Source: Labilithrix sp. (GTDB taxonomy: Bacteria > Myxococcota > Polyangia > Polyangiales > Polyangiaceae). Taken from it: 49,859 nucleotides of DNA. The translations under genes were made by a program, and so were the position numbers. Location: assembly GCA_028287035.1 (NCBI GenBank), contig JAQBQL010000255.1, positions 1-49,859 of the forward strand, read 5' to 3'. The notes under the pieces are model-generated. The model searched no databases, was not told the DNA's origin, and saw only the letters and a list, made by a program, of their open reading frames with translations. This document shows, one piece after another, positions 1-9,646 of the stretch. Positions within the stretch are counted from its first letter, which is position 1, and every line of letters begins with the position of its first letter.

Positions 1-1432
<1,432 letters not shown>

Positions 1433-1758
1433 GCGTGGATCGCCGGTAACCCTAGGGGAGGTCGCGCCGGGAGCGAACGAATTCACGCCCGTATGCATGC
1501 GAATTCATGCGTACATTCCGCGTCGAGGTGATCTCACCTCAGAGGATTCGTCACTAGAGCAACGACTCTAGAACAAACCCGGGGGTTCTCCACGCCGCGA
1601 AATGACGCACTCGGCCGTCGTGGCAGAAAGGAGGCGTGGGGGTTGACGAGCCCGCGATCTCTCGCCCTCGATCCGACCCGCGGGACGTGTGCAATCTGCA
1701 CGTTCGCGGCTCTCCACTATTTAGGTGCGCGTGCGCTTGGTTGTATAGTCTGAGGCCC
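1433..1758. other. Divergent intergenic region with two inverted repeats
   Basis: This 326-base spacer between the divergent kinase and SRPBCC genes is clearly less GC-rich than its flanks. It holds two short inverted repeats. One has arms AGGTGA/TCACCT at 1526-1531 and 1534-1539 with a 2-base centre, operator-like. The other has arms CTAGAG/CTCTAG at 1554-1559 and 1566-1571 with a 6-base loop. A possible -10 hexamer lies at 1744-1749. A minus-strand reading frame here (1554-1808) overlaps the SRPBCC start and has no support. Confidence 0.5.
1744..1749 (+). promoter_or_regulatory. Candidate -10 element (TATAGT) of the SRPBCC gene
   Basis: TATAGT ends 9 bases before the ATG at 1759. With a normal 6-base discriminator, transcription would start near 1756 and leave a leader of about 3 bases, i.e. 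a nearly leaderless mRNA. No convincing -35 or Shine-Dalgarno sequence is seen. Inferred from spacing only. Confidence 0.35.
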
Positions 1759-2682
1759 ATGAAGAGGGAGGCCCTCCGCGTCACGTCCACCATCCCCGTG
1801 GCGCCCACGACCCTGTATTTCGCCTGGATCGACAGTGATCATCACTCGTCGATGACCGGGGCGCCCGCCAAGATCGAGCCCACGGTCGGCGCGAAGTACA
1901 CGGCGATGGACGGGTACGTCACGGGAAAGCTCGTCATCCTCGACCTCGGGCGACGCATCGTCATGAGCTGGCGGACCACGGATTTCCCGCGGGAAGAGGC
2001 CGATTCCCGGGTCGAGGTGCACTTCGAGACGCTCGGCGCGAGCACCCGCCTCCTCATCCTCCACACGGAGATCCCGGAGGGTCAGTCCGAGAAGTACAAG
2101 GCGCTCTGGAACGAGAAGTACGTCGGCCCGATGCGGGTCTACTTCAGCAAGTTCCTGCCCGACCCCCGCAATCCCCCGGTCCGCCGCCCGCCGCCTCCCA
2201 TGCCCGAGGGCGAGGAGAACGGAAACGAGGAGCCGCAGAAGCCGAGGAGCAAGCTTGCCCAGGTGAAGGCCGAGAAGGCCGCCCAGAAGGCCGCGGCCGA
2301 GCTCCGCGCCGCAGAGCAGAAGGAGCGCGCGCGCGCCAAGGCCGCCAGCAAGCCGCCGCCGTCTCCCGTCAAACCGCCCCCGCCGCCGCCCGCGGCGAAG
2401 CCCGAGAAGCCGGCGCCCCCCGCGAAGCCGGCGAAGGCCGAGAAGCCCGCCAGCGCGCCGGTCGCGAAGAAGGAAAAGGCCGCCGCCGCGCCGGCCAAGA
2501 AGGCCGCGCCTGCCAAGAAGGCTGCGCCCGCCAAGAAGAAGGCGGCGGCACCCCCGCCGAAGAAGACGAAGGCGGCGCCGGCGAAGAAGCCCGCTCCTGC
2601 GAAGAAGAAGACGGCCGCCGCGCCCAAGAAGAAGGCGGCTCCCGCTACGAAGAAGAAGAAGGCTGCGCCGAAGAAGAAGTAG
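1759..2682 (+). CDS. SRPBCC/AHSA1-like domain protein with histone-H1-like Lys/Ala/Pro tail
   Basis: 307 residues. Residues about 5-140 resemble the AHSA1-like branch of the SRPBCC (START-like) fold, which binds hydrophobic ligands or acts as a co-chaperone module; conserved-looking stretches include FAWIDSD, GYVTGKLV and IVMSWRTTDFP. From about residue 145 the protein becomes low-complexity: a Pro-rich hinge, an Ala/Lys/Glu coil (165-195), then Ala-Lys-Pro repeats such as PAKKAAPAKKKAA to the end, like the tail of eukaryotic histone H1 or bacterial H1-like proteins. The ATG at 1759 is chosen because the SRPBCC domain begins there; the in-frame extension back to 1636 is unlike a protein. The stop is two bases before the aminopeptidase GTG, so the two are probably cotranscribed. 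Function is not known; DNA or RNA binding by the tail is inferred from its charge. Confidence 0.85.
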   Translation: MKREALRVTSTIPVAPTTLYFAWIDSDHHSSMTGAPAKIEPTVGAKYTAMDGYVTGKLVILDLGRRIVMSWRTTDFPREEADSRVEVHFETLGASTRLLILHTEIPEGQSEKYKALWNEKYVGPMRVYFSKFLPDPRNPPVRRPPPPMPEGEENGNEEPQKPRSKLAQVKAEKAAQKAAAELRAAEQKERARAKAASKPPPSPVKPPPPPPAAKPEKPAPPAKPAKAEKPASAPVAKKEKAAAAPAKKAAPAKKAAPAKKKAAAPPPKKTKAAPAKKPAPAKKKTAAAPKKKAAPATKKKKAAPKKK

Positions 2683-2684
2683 CC

Positions 2685-4001
2685 GTGAGCGACCCCGTTC
2701 TCTCCGATCTCCTCGCGTTCCTCGGCGACTCGCCGACCCCCTTCCACGCCGTCGCGAGCGCCGTCACCCGCCTCCGCGCGGGCGGCTTCCGGACCATCGC
2801 CGAGACCGACGACTGGTCGCGCCTCGCCCCCGGCCGCTACGCGTTCGTCCACGGCGGCTCGAGCGTCCTCGCGTTCGTCATCCCGAAGAAGAAGAAGCTG
2901 CGGGGCTTCCGCATCGTCGGCGCGCACACCGACAGCCCGAACCTGCGCCTCAAGCCGAACCCCGAGTACACGAAGGAGGGCTACGCCCAGCTCGGCGTCG
3001 AGGTGTACGGCGGCGTTCTCCTGAGCTCGTGGCTCGACCGCGATCTCTCCCTCGCCGGCCGCGTCTTCCTGAAGGACGGAGGCGACGGCGACGAGCACGG
3101 TCTGGGCTGCGGCCTCGTGAAGCTGACCGATCCCGTCCTGCGCGTCGCGCAGCTCGCCATCCACCTCGATCGCGACGTGAACGACAAGGGGCTCGTCCTC
3201 AACAAGCAGGAGCACCTCGCGCCGATCTTCGGACTGGCGCGCGCCGATGCCCCGACCCTCGTCTTCATGCTCGCCGAGGAGCTAGAGATCCCGAAGGAGC
3301 GCATCCTCGGCAGCGACCTGATGCTCTACGACGTCGTCAAGCCGACGCTCGGCGGGCGCGACAGGGAGCTCGTCTTCTCGGCGCGGCTCGACAACCTGGC
3401 GATGTCTCACGCAGCCATCCACGCGCTCCTCCAGCCGGAGGGCGAGTCCGAGGATCTCGTCCCGGTTGCCGCGCTCTTCGACCACGAGGAGGTCGGCAGC
3501 GAGAGCGCGTACGGCGCGCATTCCGGGTTCCTGCCGCGCGCCCTCGAGCGCATCGCCATGGCCCGCGGCGCGACGCGCGAGGACTACCATCGCATGCTCG
3601 CCGGCTCGCTCTGCGTGTCGGCCGACATGGCGCATGCGGTTCATCCCAACTACGAGTCGCGGCACGAGCCTCGCCACAAGCCCGTCCTCAACGGGGGACC
3701 GGTCATCAAGATCAACGCTCAGCAGCGCTACGCGACGTCGGGCGGGACGGCGGCGCTCTTCCGGTCGCTCTGCGCGCAGGTCGGCGTGCCCGTACAGAAC
3801 TACGTGAACCGCACCGACATGCCCTGCGGCTCGACCATCGGGCCCATCGCATCGACGCTGCTCGGCATCCGCACCGTCGACGTCGGCAACCCGATGCTGA
3901 GCATGCACTCGATCCGCGAGCTCGCCGGCGCCGCGGACCCCGCGATGATGACGCGCGTGCTCTCCGCGTTCTACGGCTGCGACGACCCCGGCCAGCCTTG
4001 A
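2685..4001 (+). CDS. apeB: M18 family aminopeptidase (aspartyl aminopeptidase type)
   Basis: 438 residues, the usual length for the family; GTG start two bases after the preceding stop. M18 enzymes are cytoplasmic dizinc exopeptidases that remove N-terminal residues, often acidic ones, and usually form dodecamers. Visible motifs are the zinc-site AHTDSPN (H81), a bridging Asp in ARLDNL, the catalytic pair in DHEEVGSES (E268-E269), SADMAHAVHPN, TSGGTAA and the C-terminal NPMLSMHSIRE with the last His ligand. No signal peptide is present. The stop codon overlaps the TTG start of the next gene (TTGA), suggesting translational coupling. The family assignment is firm; substrate preference is not shown by sequence. 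Confidence 0.95.
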   Translation: MSDPVLSDLLAFLGDSPTPFHAVASAVTRLRAGGFRTIAETDDWSRLAPGRYAFVHGGSSVLAFVIPKKKKLRGFRIVGAHTDSPNLRLKPNPEYTKEGYAQLGVEVYGGVLLSSWLDRDLSLAGRVFLKDGGDGDEHGLGCGLVKLTDPVLRVAQLAIHLDRDVNDKGLVLNKQEHLAPIFGLARADAPTLVFMLAEELEIPKERILGSDLMLYDVVKPTLGGRDRELVFSARLDNLAMSHAAIHALLQPEGESEDLVPVAALFDHEEVGSESAYGAHSGFLPRALERIAMARGATREDYHRMLAGSLCVSADMAHAVHPNYESRHEPRHKPVLNGGPVIKINAQQRYATSGGTAALFRSLCAQVGVPVQNYVNRTDMPCGSTIGPIASTLLGIRTVDVGNPMLSMHSIRELAGAADPAMMTRVLSAFYGCDDPGQP

Positions 4002-4705
4002 ACTCCGCGCGCCTCGCGCTCCTCGCCTGCGTCCTCGCGGCCTGCGGCGGAAAGAAGGTAGGCGCCGCCTGCAAGCCAGGCGAGTCGATGTGCAACGGCA
4101 AGGACGCGGCCCTCGCCTGCCGCGACGGCCACCTCGCCGCCGTTCCCTGCCGCGGCGCGCTCGGTTGCGGCGACTACCAGGGCAAGGCGAGCTGCGACGA
4201 CTCGCTCGCCTCGGCGGGCGACCCTTGCCTCGCCGAGAGCGACGAGGAGCTCGCCTGCACGCTCGACAAGAAGCAGGTGGTCGTGTGCCGGGGCGGCACG
4301 TTCGTCCCGCACCTCGAGTGCCGGGGCAAGCTCGGGTGCTCGCCGCTCGGCAAGCAGGTGTCGTGCGACACGTCCATCGCGGTCACGAGCGATGCATGCA
4401 AGATGCAAGGATCATCGGCGTGCTCCGAGGACCGCAAGGAGCTGCTCGTCTGCCGCGACGGCCACTTTGCCCACCATCGCTTCTGCCGCGGCGACGCGGG
4501 CTGCTTCTTCCGTGACGACGCGCCGACGTGCGACGAGACGCGCTCGCGCGAGGGCGACGAGTGCGGCGTCCCCGGCTACGTCGTGTGCTCGGTCGACGGC
4601 AAGAGCGAGCTCCTGTGCCAGGGCGGCCGCTTCGCGTTCTCGCGCGCGTGCAAGAGCACCTGTCAGGTCGTGAACGGCGGCCGCGGCGGCATCGATTGCC
4701 GTTGA
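3998..4705 (+). CDS. Lipoprotein with four tandem six-cysteine repeats
   Basis: 235 residues from a TTG start that overlaps the apeB stop as TTGA. The short leader ends in a lipobox, LAAC, with Cys16 as the lipidated residue. The rest is four degenerate repeats of about 50 residues, each with six cysteines: C25/32/41/51/57/66, C77/87/97/108/114/123, C134/142/152/163/169/178 and C189/197/207/218/222/234. The core is C-[RQ]-[DG]-G-[HTR]-F followed by C-[RK]-G/S and C. The even number suggests three disulfides per repeat in an envelope protein. I do not recognise the family. The last 43 bases overlap the convergent nitronate monooxygenase gene. Confidence 0.85.
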   Translation: MNSARLALLACVLAACGGKKVGAACKPGESMCNGKDAALACRDGHLAAVPCRGALGCGDYQGKASCDDSLASAGDPCLAESDEELACTLDKKQVVVCRGGTFVPHLECRGKLGCSPLGKQVSCDTSIAVTSDACKMQGSSACSEDRKELLVCRDGHFAHHRFCRGDAGCFFRDDAPTCDETRSREGDECGVPGYVVCSVDGKSELLCQGGRFAFSRACKSTCQVVNGGRGGIDCR

Positions 4706-5766
4706 GGCGCGAGGCGCTCGAGTGACTCACGCGCGAGACGCGCGGTGAGCTCGGCGGCGGGCTCCTCGGTGCCGAGCGACGCCGCCTGACCGGCCCAGAG
4801 ATTGGCGAACTCCCGGGCGCCGTTCGGCGTCGCGCGAAGGGGCGCGAGCGCGCCGCCAGCGAGTGGAAAAGGAGGCGCGAGCGGAGAGAGCGGCCCCACC
4901 TCGCGCACCAGGCGGCTCGCGATGCTGCGGGCGGGCCGGCCCGTGAAGACGTTCGTGATGACCGTGTCGTCGTTCGAGCTCGCGAGCGCCCTCCGGTGCT
5001 CGGGCGTGACGGTCGCCTCCGGGCAGCGCAGGTAGGCGGTGCCGAGCTGCACGCCCGAGGCGCCGAGCGCGAAGGACGCGACGATGCCGCGCGCGTCGCC
5101 GATGCCCCCCGCGGCGATCACCGGGACGGCGACGGCATCCACGACGCGCGGAACGAGCGCCATCGTGCCGACCTGCGAGGCCATGTCGAGATCGAGGAAC
5201 GACCCGCGATGGCCGCCCGCCTCCGCGCCCATCGCGATGACCGCATCCACGCCGCGCTCGGCGAGCCACCGCGCCTCACGGACCGTCGTGGCCGAGGAGA
5301 GGATCGTGGCGCCCGTCGCCTTGACGCGCGCGAGCAGCGGCGCAGCGGGCAAGCCGAAGTGGAAGCTCACCACCTCGGGACGCGTCTCCTCGACGAGCGC
5401 GCAGAACGTGTCGTCGAAGGGCGCGCGCGTGGAAGGGGCGAGCGGCTGCTCGGGGTCGAGGCCGTTCTCGACGAAGTAGGGCGCGAGCCGGGCGCGCCAC
5501 GCCTGCTCGATGGCCGGGTCCGCCGTCGCCGGCGCATGACAGAAGAAGTTCAGGTTGAGCGGCCGGGCCGACTGCTCGCGGAACGCCGCGATCGCAGCAC
5601 GCGTCGTGGCGAGCGGCGCGAGCGCACACGGCCACCCGGCGAGGCCGCCGGCCCGAGCGACTCCCAGGCACATCGCGACGGTGGTGACGCCGGCCATCGG
5701 CGCTTGCAGGATGGGGTGCTCGATCGCGAGCAGATCGAGCAGCCGAGAGTCGGGCCAGGCAGTCAT
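4663..5766 (-). CDS. Nitronate monooxygenase (2-nitropropane dioxygenase family)
   Basis: 367 residues, ATG at 5766. This FMN-dependent TIM-barrel family oxidises alkyl nitronates to aldehyde or ketone plus nitrite. Motifs seen are the N-terminal QAPMAGVTT, the FMN loop GAEAGGHRG containing the His usually cited as catalytic, VIAAGGIGD for phosphate binding, and GVQLGTAYLRCPE. No signal peptide. It starts 20 bases after the SUMF1-fold gene and is the last gene of the run from the kinase at 8016. The name is by family; many relatives are enoyl reductases or of unknown substrate, so the true reaction is uncertain. The C-terminus overlaps the convergent lipoprotein gene. Confidence 0.9.
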   Translation of the reverse strand: MTAWPDSRLLDLLAIEHPILQAPMAGVTTVAMCLGVARAGGLAGWPCALAPLATTRAAIAAFREQSARPLNLNFFCHAPATADPAIEQAWRARLAPYFVENGLDPEQPLAPSTRAPFDDTFCALVEETRPEVVSFHFGLPAAPLLARVKATGATILSSATTVREARWLAERGVDAVIAMGAEAGGHRGSFLDLDMASQVGTMALVPRVVDAVAVPVIAAGGIGDARGIVASFALGASGVQLGTAYLRCPEATVTPEHRRALASSNDDTVITNVFTGRPARSIASRLVREVGPLSPLAPPFPLAGGALAPLRATPNGAREFANLWAGQAASLGTEEPAAELTARLARESLERLAPQRQSMPPRPPFTT

Positions 5767-5786
5767 CGATCGGTATCCTCGGCAGA

Positions 5787-6542
5787 CTACCTGGCGTCCG
5801 CGCAGCAGCGGAAGCCGGTCGAGTAGTCGTGGTAGCTGACGTCGTGGGCGGTCGTGCGGTACGTGCAGCCGTCGCCGTTGAGATGGGTGTCCTGGTAGTA
5901 GCCTCCGCGAAACGTGCCGCGCGAGCCGTCGTGCACGTCGGCGATCCACTCGTGAAGATTGCCGACCATGTCGAAGACACCGAAGGCATTGCGGCAGTGC
6001 GGGAAGCTGCCGGTCGGCGCGACCGTGTTCGGGGCCTTGTTGATGCGCGGATCGTTCATCGCGGCCGGCGACGCGTACACGTTCTCGCCGAGCTCCGGGT
6101 AGAGCGATGCGAGCGGCGCCCTCCCGCTGTCGTTGCAGTACCCAGCTTTGCGGTCGTCGCCGTAGGGGAACGCGGTCGGCTTCTTCCCCCGGCACGCGCG
6201 GTCCCACTCGTCGCCCGTGCAGAGCCGCTTGTGCGAGCGCTTGCACGCCGCCTCGGCCTCGTTCTTCGAGATGTAGCCCTGCGGGATGGCTCCCGGACGC
6301 GTGACGGCACGCACGGTGAGGCCGGTCACCGGCGTGGTCGGCGCGTGCGGCGCCTCGCTCTTGCCGTTCACCTCGAGGACCTCGGCCTCCCACCGGTCGA
6401 TGCAGTAGGGCGTCACGTCGGGGACGGAGACGAGCGCCATGTTCGCCGGACACCCGCTCCCCTTCCCCACCGCGTCGGTGGGCGCCGCGGCCACGCCGAC
6501 GAGCGTCGCGACGAGCAGGACGAGCACGAGGCGCCTGCTCAT
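5787..6542 (-). CDS. Exported SUMF1 (formylglycine-generating-enzyme fold) protein
   Basis: 251 residues from the ATG at 6542; a GTG directly upstream at 6545 would add one residue. A GAAGGG Shine-Dalgarno lies upstream. Residues 1-25 are a signal peptide. The rest has SUMF1/FGE hallmarks: RLCTGDEWDRACRG, FPYGDD, GNLHEWIADV, RGGYYQD and GFRCC. In true formylglycine-generating enzymes two active-site cysteines sit about five residues apart before the YR motif. Here only the later one seems present (GDGCTYRT), so enzymatic formylglycine formation is doubtful and a binding or structural role is more likely. It starts 13 bases after the kinase stop, which suggests a shared transcript and perhaps a signalling link. 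Confidence 0.88.
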   Translation of the reverse strand: MSRRLVLVLLVATLVGVAAAPTDAVGKGSGCPANMALVSVPDVTPYCIDRWEAEVLEVNGKSEAPHAPTTPVTGLTVRAVTRPGAIPQGYISKNEAEAACKRSHKRLCTGDEWDRACRGKKPTAFPYGDDRKAGYCNDSGRAPLASLYPELGENVYASPAAMNDPRINKAPNTVAPTGSFPHCRNAFGVFDMVGNLHEWIADVHDGSRGTFRGGYYQDTHLNGDGCTYRTTAHDVSYHDYSTGFRCCADAR

Positions 6543-6555
6543 CACGCGCCGCCCT

Positions 6556-8016
6556 TCAATGGTGAGGAATGAGGCCGGTGAACCAGGCGGCGGCGCCGGC
6601 CGCGGCGACCACGAGGAAGAGCACGACGCCGAGCGCCGCCCCGCCGGGACCGCCCGCCTTGCCCGAGCCGGGACGGGCCGGGAACTGACCGGAGCGCTGC
6701 GACGACGCGGGACCGCCCGGGGAGGAGGCCGGGGCCATCGGCAGCGAGCCGGGCGGCGCCGAGCGGTACGAGGGCGGCGGCTGGTGCGGGCCGGTGCGGC
6801 TCGAGGACGGCATCGGGTCCGCGTCCTCGAGCGCCGAGAGGTTCCCCTGCTCGAACACCTCGGGCGGGAGCGAGGCGCGCAGCGGATCGTAGCCGGGGCG
6901 CTTCACCTCCCCGATCGCGATCTCGTTCGCCCAGTTCGTGGGATCCACGAACGAGTCGGTGTTGAGAGGCGCTGCGGCCGCGGTCTTCATGTTGCCGGAG
7001 GCGGGCGCGCCGTCCTCCTTCAGGGAGGTGAACTCGAAGAGGGCCTCCTCGATCAGCTTGTCGATGATCGAGCCCTGCGGCGGCCGCACGCGCTGCTTCT
7101 CGCGCATCGTGCTCTGCACGATGGTCGCGACGTCGTAGCTGCTGATCGGCTGGCCGAACGAGAACATGAACCGGGACAGATCCTGCCCCAGCTCCTGCGA
7201 GGTGCCGTAGCGGGCCTTCATGTCCCTCGCGAGAGCCTTGTTGACGATGCGCTCCAGCTCGGGCGGGACCTTGCGGTTGATCTGCGAGATCGGCGGCACC
7301 GACGCGATCTGCACCTTCTTCACGGTCTGGAAGTCGGTGTCGCCGAGGAAGAGCCGCTGCCCCGCGAGCAGCTCCCACAGGATGATTCCGACCGCGAAGA
7401 TGTCGGTGCGCTTGTCGACCTCCTGGCCGAGCGCCGCCTCGGGCGACAGATAGGAGAACTTGCCCTTGATGATGCCGGGCTCGCTCTTCTCGAGCTGCGA
7501 GCTCGCCTTCGCGAGCCCGAAGTCCACGATCTTCACCTCGCCGTACTTCGTGACGAGCACGTTCGGCGGGGACATGTCGCGATGAACGAGGTTCATCGGC
7601 ACGCCGTTCGGGTCGGCGAGGTCGTGGGCGTAGCTGAGGCCCTTGCAGATCTCGTGGGCGATCCACGCCGCGGCCTGGACCGGGAAGTCCTTGCCCTGCT
7701 TCTTCACCGACTCGGCGATCCCCTTCAGGTTCGCTCCGTCGACGTACTCCATGACGATGAAGAACGCGTTGTCGCCGACGCCGATGTCGAACACCTGCAC
7801 GCAGTTCGAGTGCGAGAGCTGCGCCGACAGGCGCGCCTCGTCCAGGAACATGGCGATGAACTTCTTCTTCTCGCTGAGGTGCGGGAGGACCCGCTTGATC
7901 GCGACCTGCTTACGGAAGCCTTGCAGGCCCTCGCTCTCGGCGCGGAACACCTCGGCCATACCGCCCGACTCGAGCTTCTCGACGACGCGGTAGCGCTGCT
8001 GAGCAGATTCGGTCAT
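6556..8016 (-). CDS. Ser/Thr protein kinase with C-terminal membrane anchor
   Basis: 486 residues, ATG at 8016. The kinase domain spans about residues 8-290: glycine loop ESGGMAEVF, VAIK (K41), HRDMSPPN (D147, N152), DFGLAK (D165), then YLSPEA in place of the common APE. As in the kinase at 1432, the Lys two after the catalytic Asp is Ser. A Pro/Ser-rich linker (about 395-460) leads to one helix near the C-terminus (LGVVLFLVVAAAGAAAW) with only a few residues beyond it, so the enzyme is tail-anchored with the kinase in the cytoplasm and no sensor domain outside. It heads a likely operon with the SUMF1 and nitronate monooxygenase genes. Confidence 0.95.
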   Translation of the reverse strand: MTESAQQRYRVVEKLESGGMAEVFRAESEGLQGFRKQVAIKRVLPHLSEKKKFIAMFLDEARLSAQLSHSNCVQVFDIGVGDNAFFIVMEYVDGANLKGIAESVKKQGKDFPVQAAAWIAHEICKGLSYAHDLADPNGVPMNLVHRDMSPPNVLVTKYGEVKIVDFGLAKASSQLEKSEPGIIKGKFSYLSPEAALGQEVDKRTDIFAVGIILWELLAGQRLFLGDTDFQTVKKVQIASVPPISQINRKVPPELERIVNKALARDMKARYGTSQELGQDLSRFMFSFGQPISSYDVATIVQSTMREKQRVRPPQGSIIDKLIEEALFEFTSLKEDGAPASGNMKTAAAAPLNTDSFVDPTNWANEIAIGEVKRPGYDPLRASLPPEVFEQGNLSALEDADPMPSSSRTGPHQPPPSYRSAPPGSLPMAPASSPGGPASSQRSGQFPARPGSGKAGGPGGAALGVVLFLVVAAAGAAAWFTGLIPHH

Positions 8017-8105
8017 CGGCGGTCAAAACCCACAAAAGAGCGTGCCACCCCCGAGAGCATCACGTCAAGAAGCCTCCGGCGATCGCAGGTTTTAGGGCTT
8101 CGCGG

Positions 8106-8134
8106 TTGACACGACGGCCGGGCTTCCGGATGGT
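8106..8134 (+). promoter_or_regulatory. Candidate promoter (TTGACA-17-GATGGT) for the outer-membrane barrel gene
   Basis: A perfect -35 hexamer TTGACA (8106-8111) is followed after 17 bases by GATGGT (8129-8134), a weak -10 match. Counting 7 bases on puts transcription start at 8141, which is the GTG start codon itself, implying a leaderless mRNA. The -35 match and spacing are visible; activity is inferred. Confidence 0.45.
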
Positions 8135-8140
8135 GGCCGC

Positions 8141-9646
8141 GTGCGGAGGCCTGGGGCGGCGATCGTGGGCGTGCTCCTCTGCGCGCTCGGCCGTCAGGCG
8201 GCGGCCATGGAGCCCGAGATCACCTCGGACACCGCGGCGCAGTTCTACGACGTCCGGAGCCCCACCGGCGAGACCGTCATCACGCGGCGCCGCCTCACGA
8301 CCAGCCTCGGCGTGAGCGCCTACGATCTCTACGCCGACGAGGACCCGCGGGGACCGAGCGTCACGTTCCGGGCGCGCCTCCGCTACGACGCCGATTACGG
8401 GGGTGATGCCGCCGCGACCACGCCCACGAGCGCCCGCCTCGTGCCCGGCTTCGACCGTGGGCCCGTCGACCTCATGTACGGCTACGTCGAGGGCCGCCGC
8501 TTCCTGAAGGGGTGGCTCGGCTTCAAGCTCGGTCGGCAGTACGTCGTCGACGCGCTCGGCTGGTGGTCCTTCGACGGAGGCGAGGTGAAGATCACGGCGC
8601 CCCGCTACGTGGCCCTGGAGCTCTTCGGGGGCCTCGAGCAGCGCGGGGGCATGCCCTTCTCGACGCCCCGCTTCGAGCGGGACGGCGTGTGGCGCGGGGA
8701 CCGGAGCGGCTACGACCCGTCGGTGTATCCGTCGTTCCAGCCGAGCGACGTCGCGCCCGCGTACGGCGCCGCGCTCGAGTCGACGGGGAGCAACTGGCTG
8801 CACAGCCGGCTCACCTACCGGCGCGTGTACAACACGGGCGGGTCCAACGTGACCCAGTTCGCGAGCGGGACCACCGCCCCCTTCGCCTACCGCGGCTCGC
8901 GCATCTCGTCGGAGCGCGTGGGGTGGGGCTTCGACGGCACCCTCCCCAAGGCGGGCGGCGTGAAGGGCGGCCTCCAGTACGACGTCTACAACGCGAAGAT
9001 CGCGAACGTGTTCGCCTCCGTCGACGCGTACGTCGGCAAGCGGCTGACGCTGAGCCTCGACTACGAGTATGCGGTCCCCACGTTCGACGCCGACTCGATC
9101 TGGAACTTCTTCCTCGCCATGCCGATGAACGACCTCGGCCTCCGCGCCTCGTACGACGCGAGCGATCACTGGGCGCTCGGCGGCGGCGTCCGCGCGCGCG
9201 CCTTCGGCGTTCAGACCGCGCCCGAGACCGGGCTCACCGAGCCGACCTCGCCCAACGCGCTCACGACGCAGAGCTACTACCCGGCGGGGAGCCTCGACGT
9301 CATGGGCGGCGGCGACGTGTCCGCGCGCTGGCACTTCGGCGAGGGGTCGGTGGGGGTACGCGCCAACGCCGACGTCGCGCGCACCGGCGACCGCATCGGC
9401 GCCGATCTCCAGGCGGAGCGCACCCTCGAGACCCGCTTCCTGCTGAGCGCCCGGACCGGCGTGTGGCAGTGGAGCGACGACCAGCGCGAGGGCCGCGACG
9501 CGACGAGCTTCCAGTACGTGGTCGGCGCAGGCTACAAGCTCCGCTCGCGGTCGCTCGTGTACGTGGATTTCGAGCACGACATGAACCGCCTCGCCGGGCA
9601 TCGCCTGCGCGGGATGCTGTGGCTCAGCGTGGCGGTGACCAAGTGA
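8141..9646 (+). CDS. Outer-membrane beta-barrel protein, partner of the 13-haem cytochrome
   Basis: 501 residues from GTG 8141, with a signal peptide cut after about residue 22 (RQAAA|ME). The mature protein is rich in alternating hydrophobic and polar strands with aromatic girdles (LSLDYEYAV, ARWHFGEGSVGVRAN, RSLVYVDFEHDM), as in large transmembrane barrels. It does not end in the common C-terminal Phe, and no named porin family is obvious to me. Its stop overlaps the GTG of the multihaem cytochrome gene (GTGA), so the two are coupled. By analogy with porin-cytochrome pairs of metal-reducing bacteria it could sheath the cytochrome across the outer membrane; this is inferred from context. Confidence 0.75.
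   Translation: MRRPGAAIVGVLLCALGRQAAAMEPEITSDTAAQFYDVRSPTGETVITRRRLTTSLGVSAYDLYADEDPRGPSVTFRARLRYDADYGGDAAATTPTSARLVPGFDRGPVDLMYGYVEGRRFLKGWLGFKLGRQYVVDALGWWSFDGGEVKITAPRYVALELFGGLEQRGGMPFSTPRFERDGVWRGDRSGYDPSVYPSFQPSDVAPAYGAALESTGSNWLHSRLTYRRVYNTGGSNVTQFASGTTAPFAYRGSRISSERVGWGFDGTLPKAGGVKGGLQYDVYNAKIANVFASVDAYVGKRLTLSLDYEYAVPTFDADSIWNFFLAMPMNDLGLRASYDASDHWALGGGVRARAFGVQTAPETGLTEPTSPNALTTQSYYPAGSLDVMGGGDVSARWHFGEGSVGVRANADVARTGDRIGADLQAERTLETRFLLSARTGVWQWSDDQREGRDATSFQYVVGAGYKLRSRSLVYVDFEHDMNRLAGHRLRGMLWLSVAVTK

Noticed and set aside
1554..1808. Minus-strand 84-codon reading frame
   Set aside because: It crosses the start of the SRPBCC gene, has no ribosome site and no recognisable sequence.
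2480..2680. Repetitive aag/gcc-rich DNA as a separate repeat element
   Set aside because: It is the coding sequence of the Ala-Lys-Pro tail and stays in frame to the stop.
2139..3215. Minus-strand frame rich in Phe and Ala
   Set aside because: It only mirrors the Lys codons of the H1-like tail (aag read as ctt/ttc) and the aminopeptidase gene.
8512..9642. Upstream extension of the cytochrome frame
   Set aside because: The region is the out-of-frame shadow of the barrel gene. The signal sequence and GTGA overlap fix the true start at 9643.
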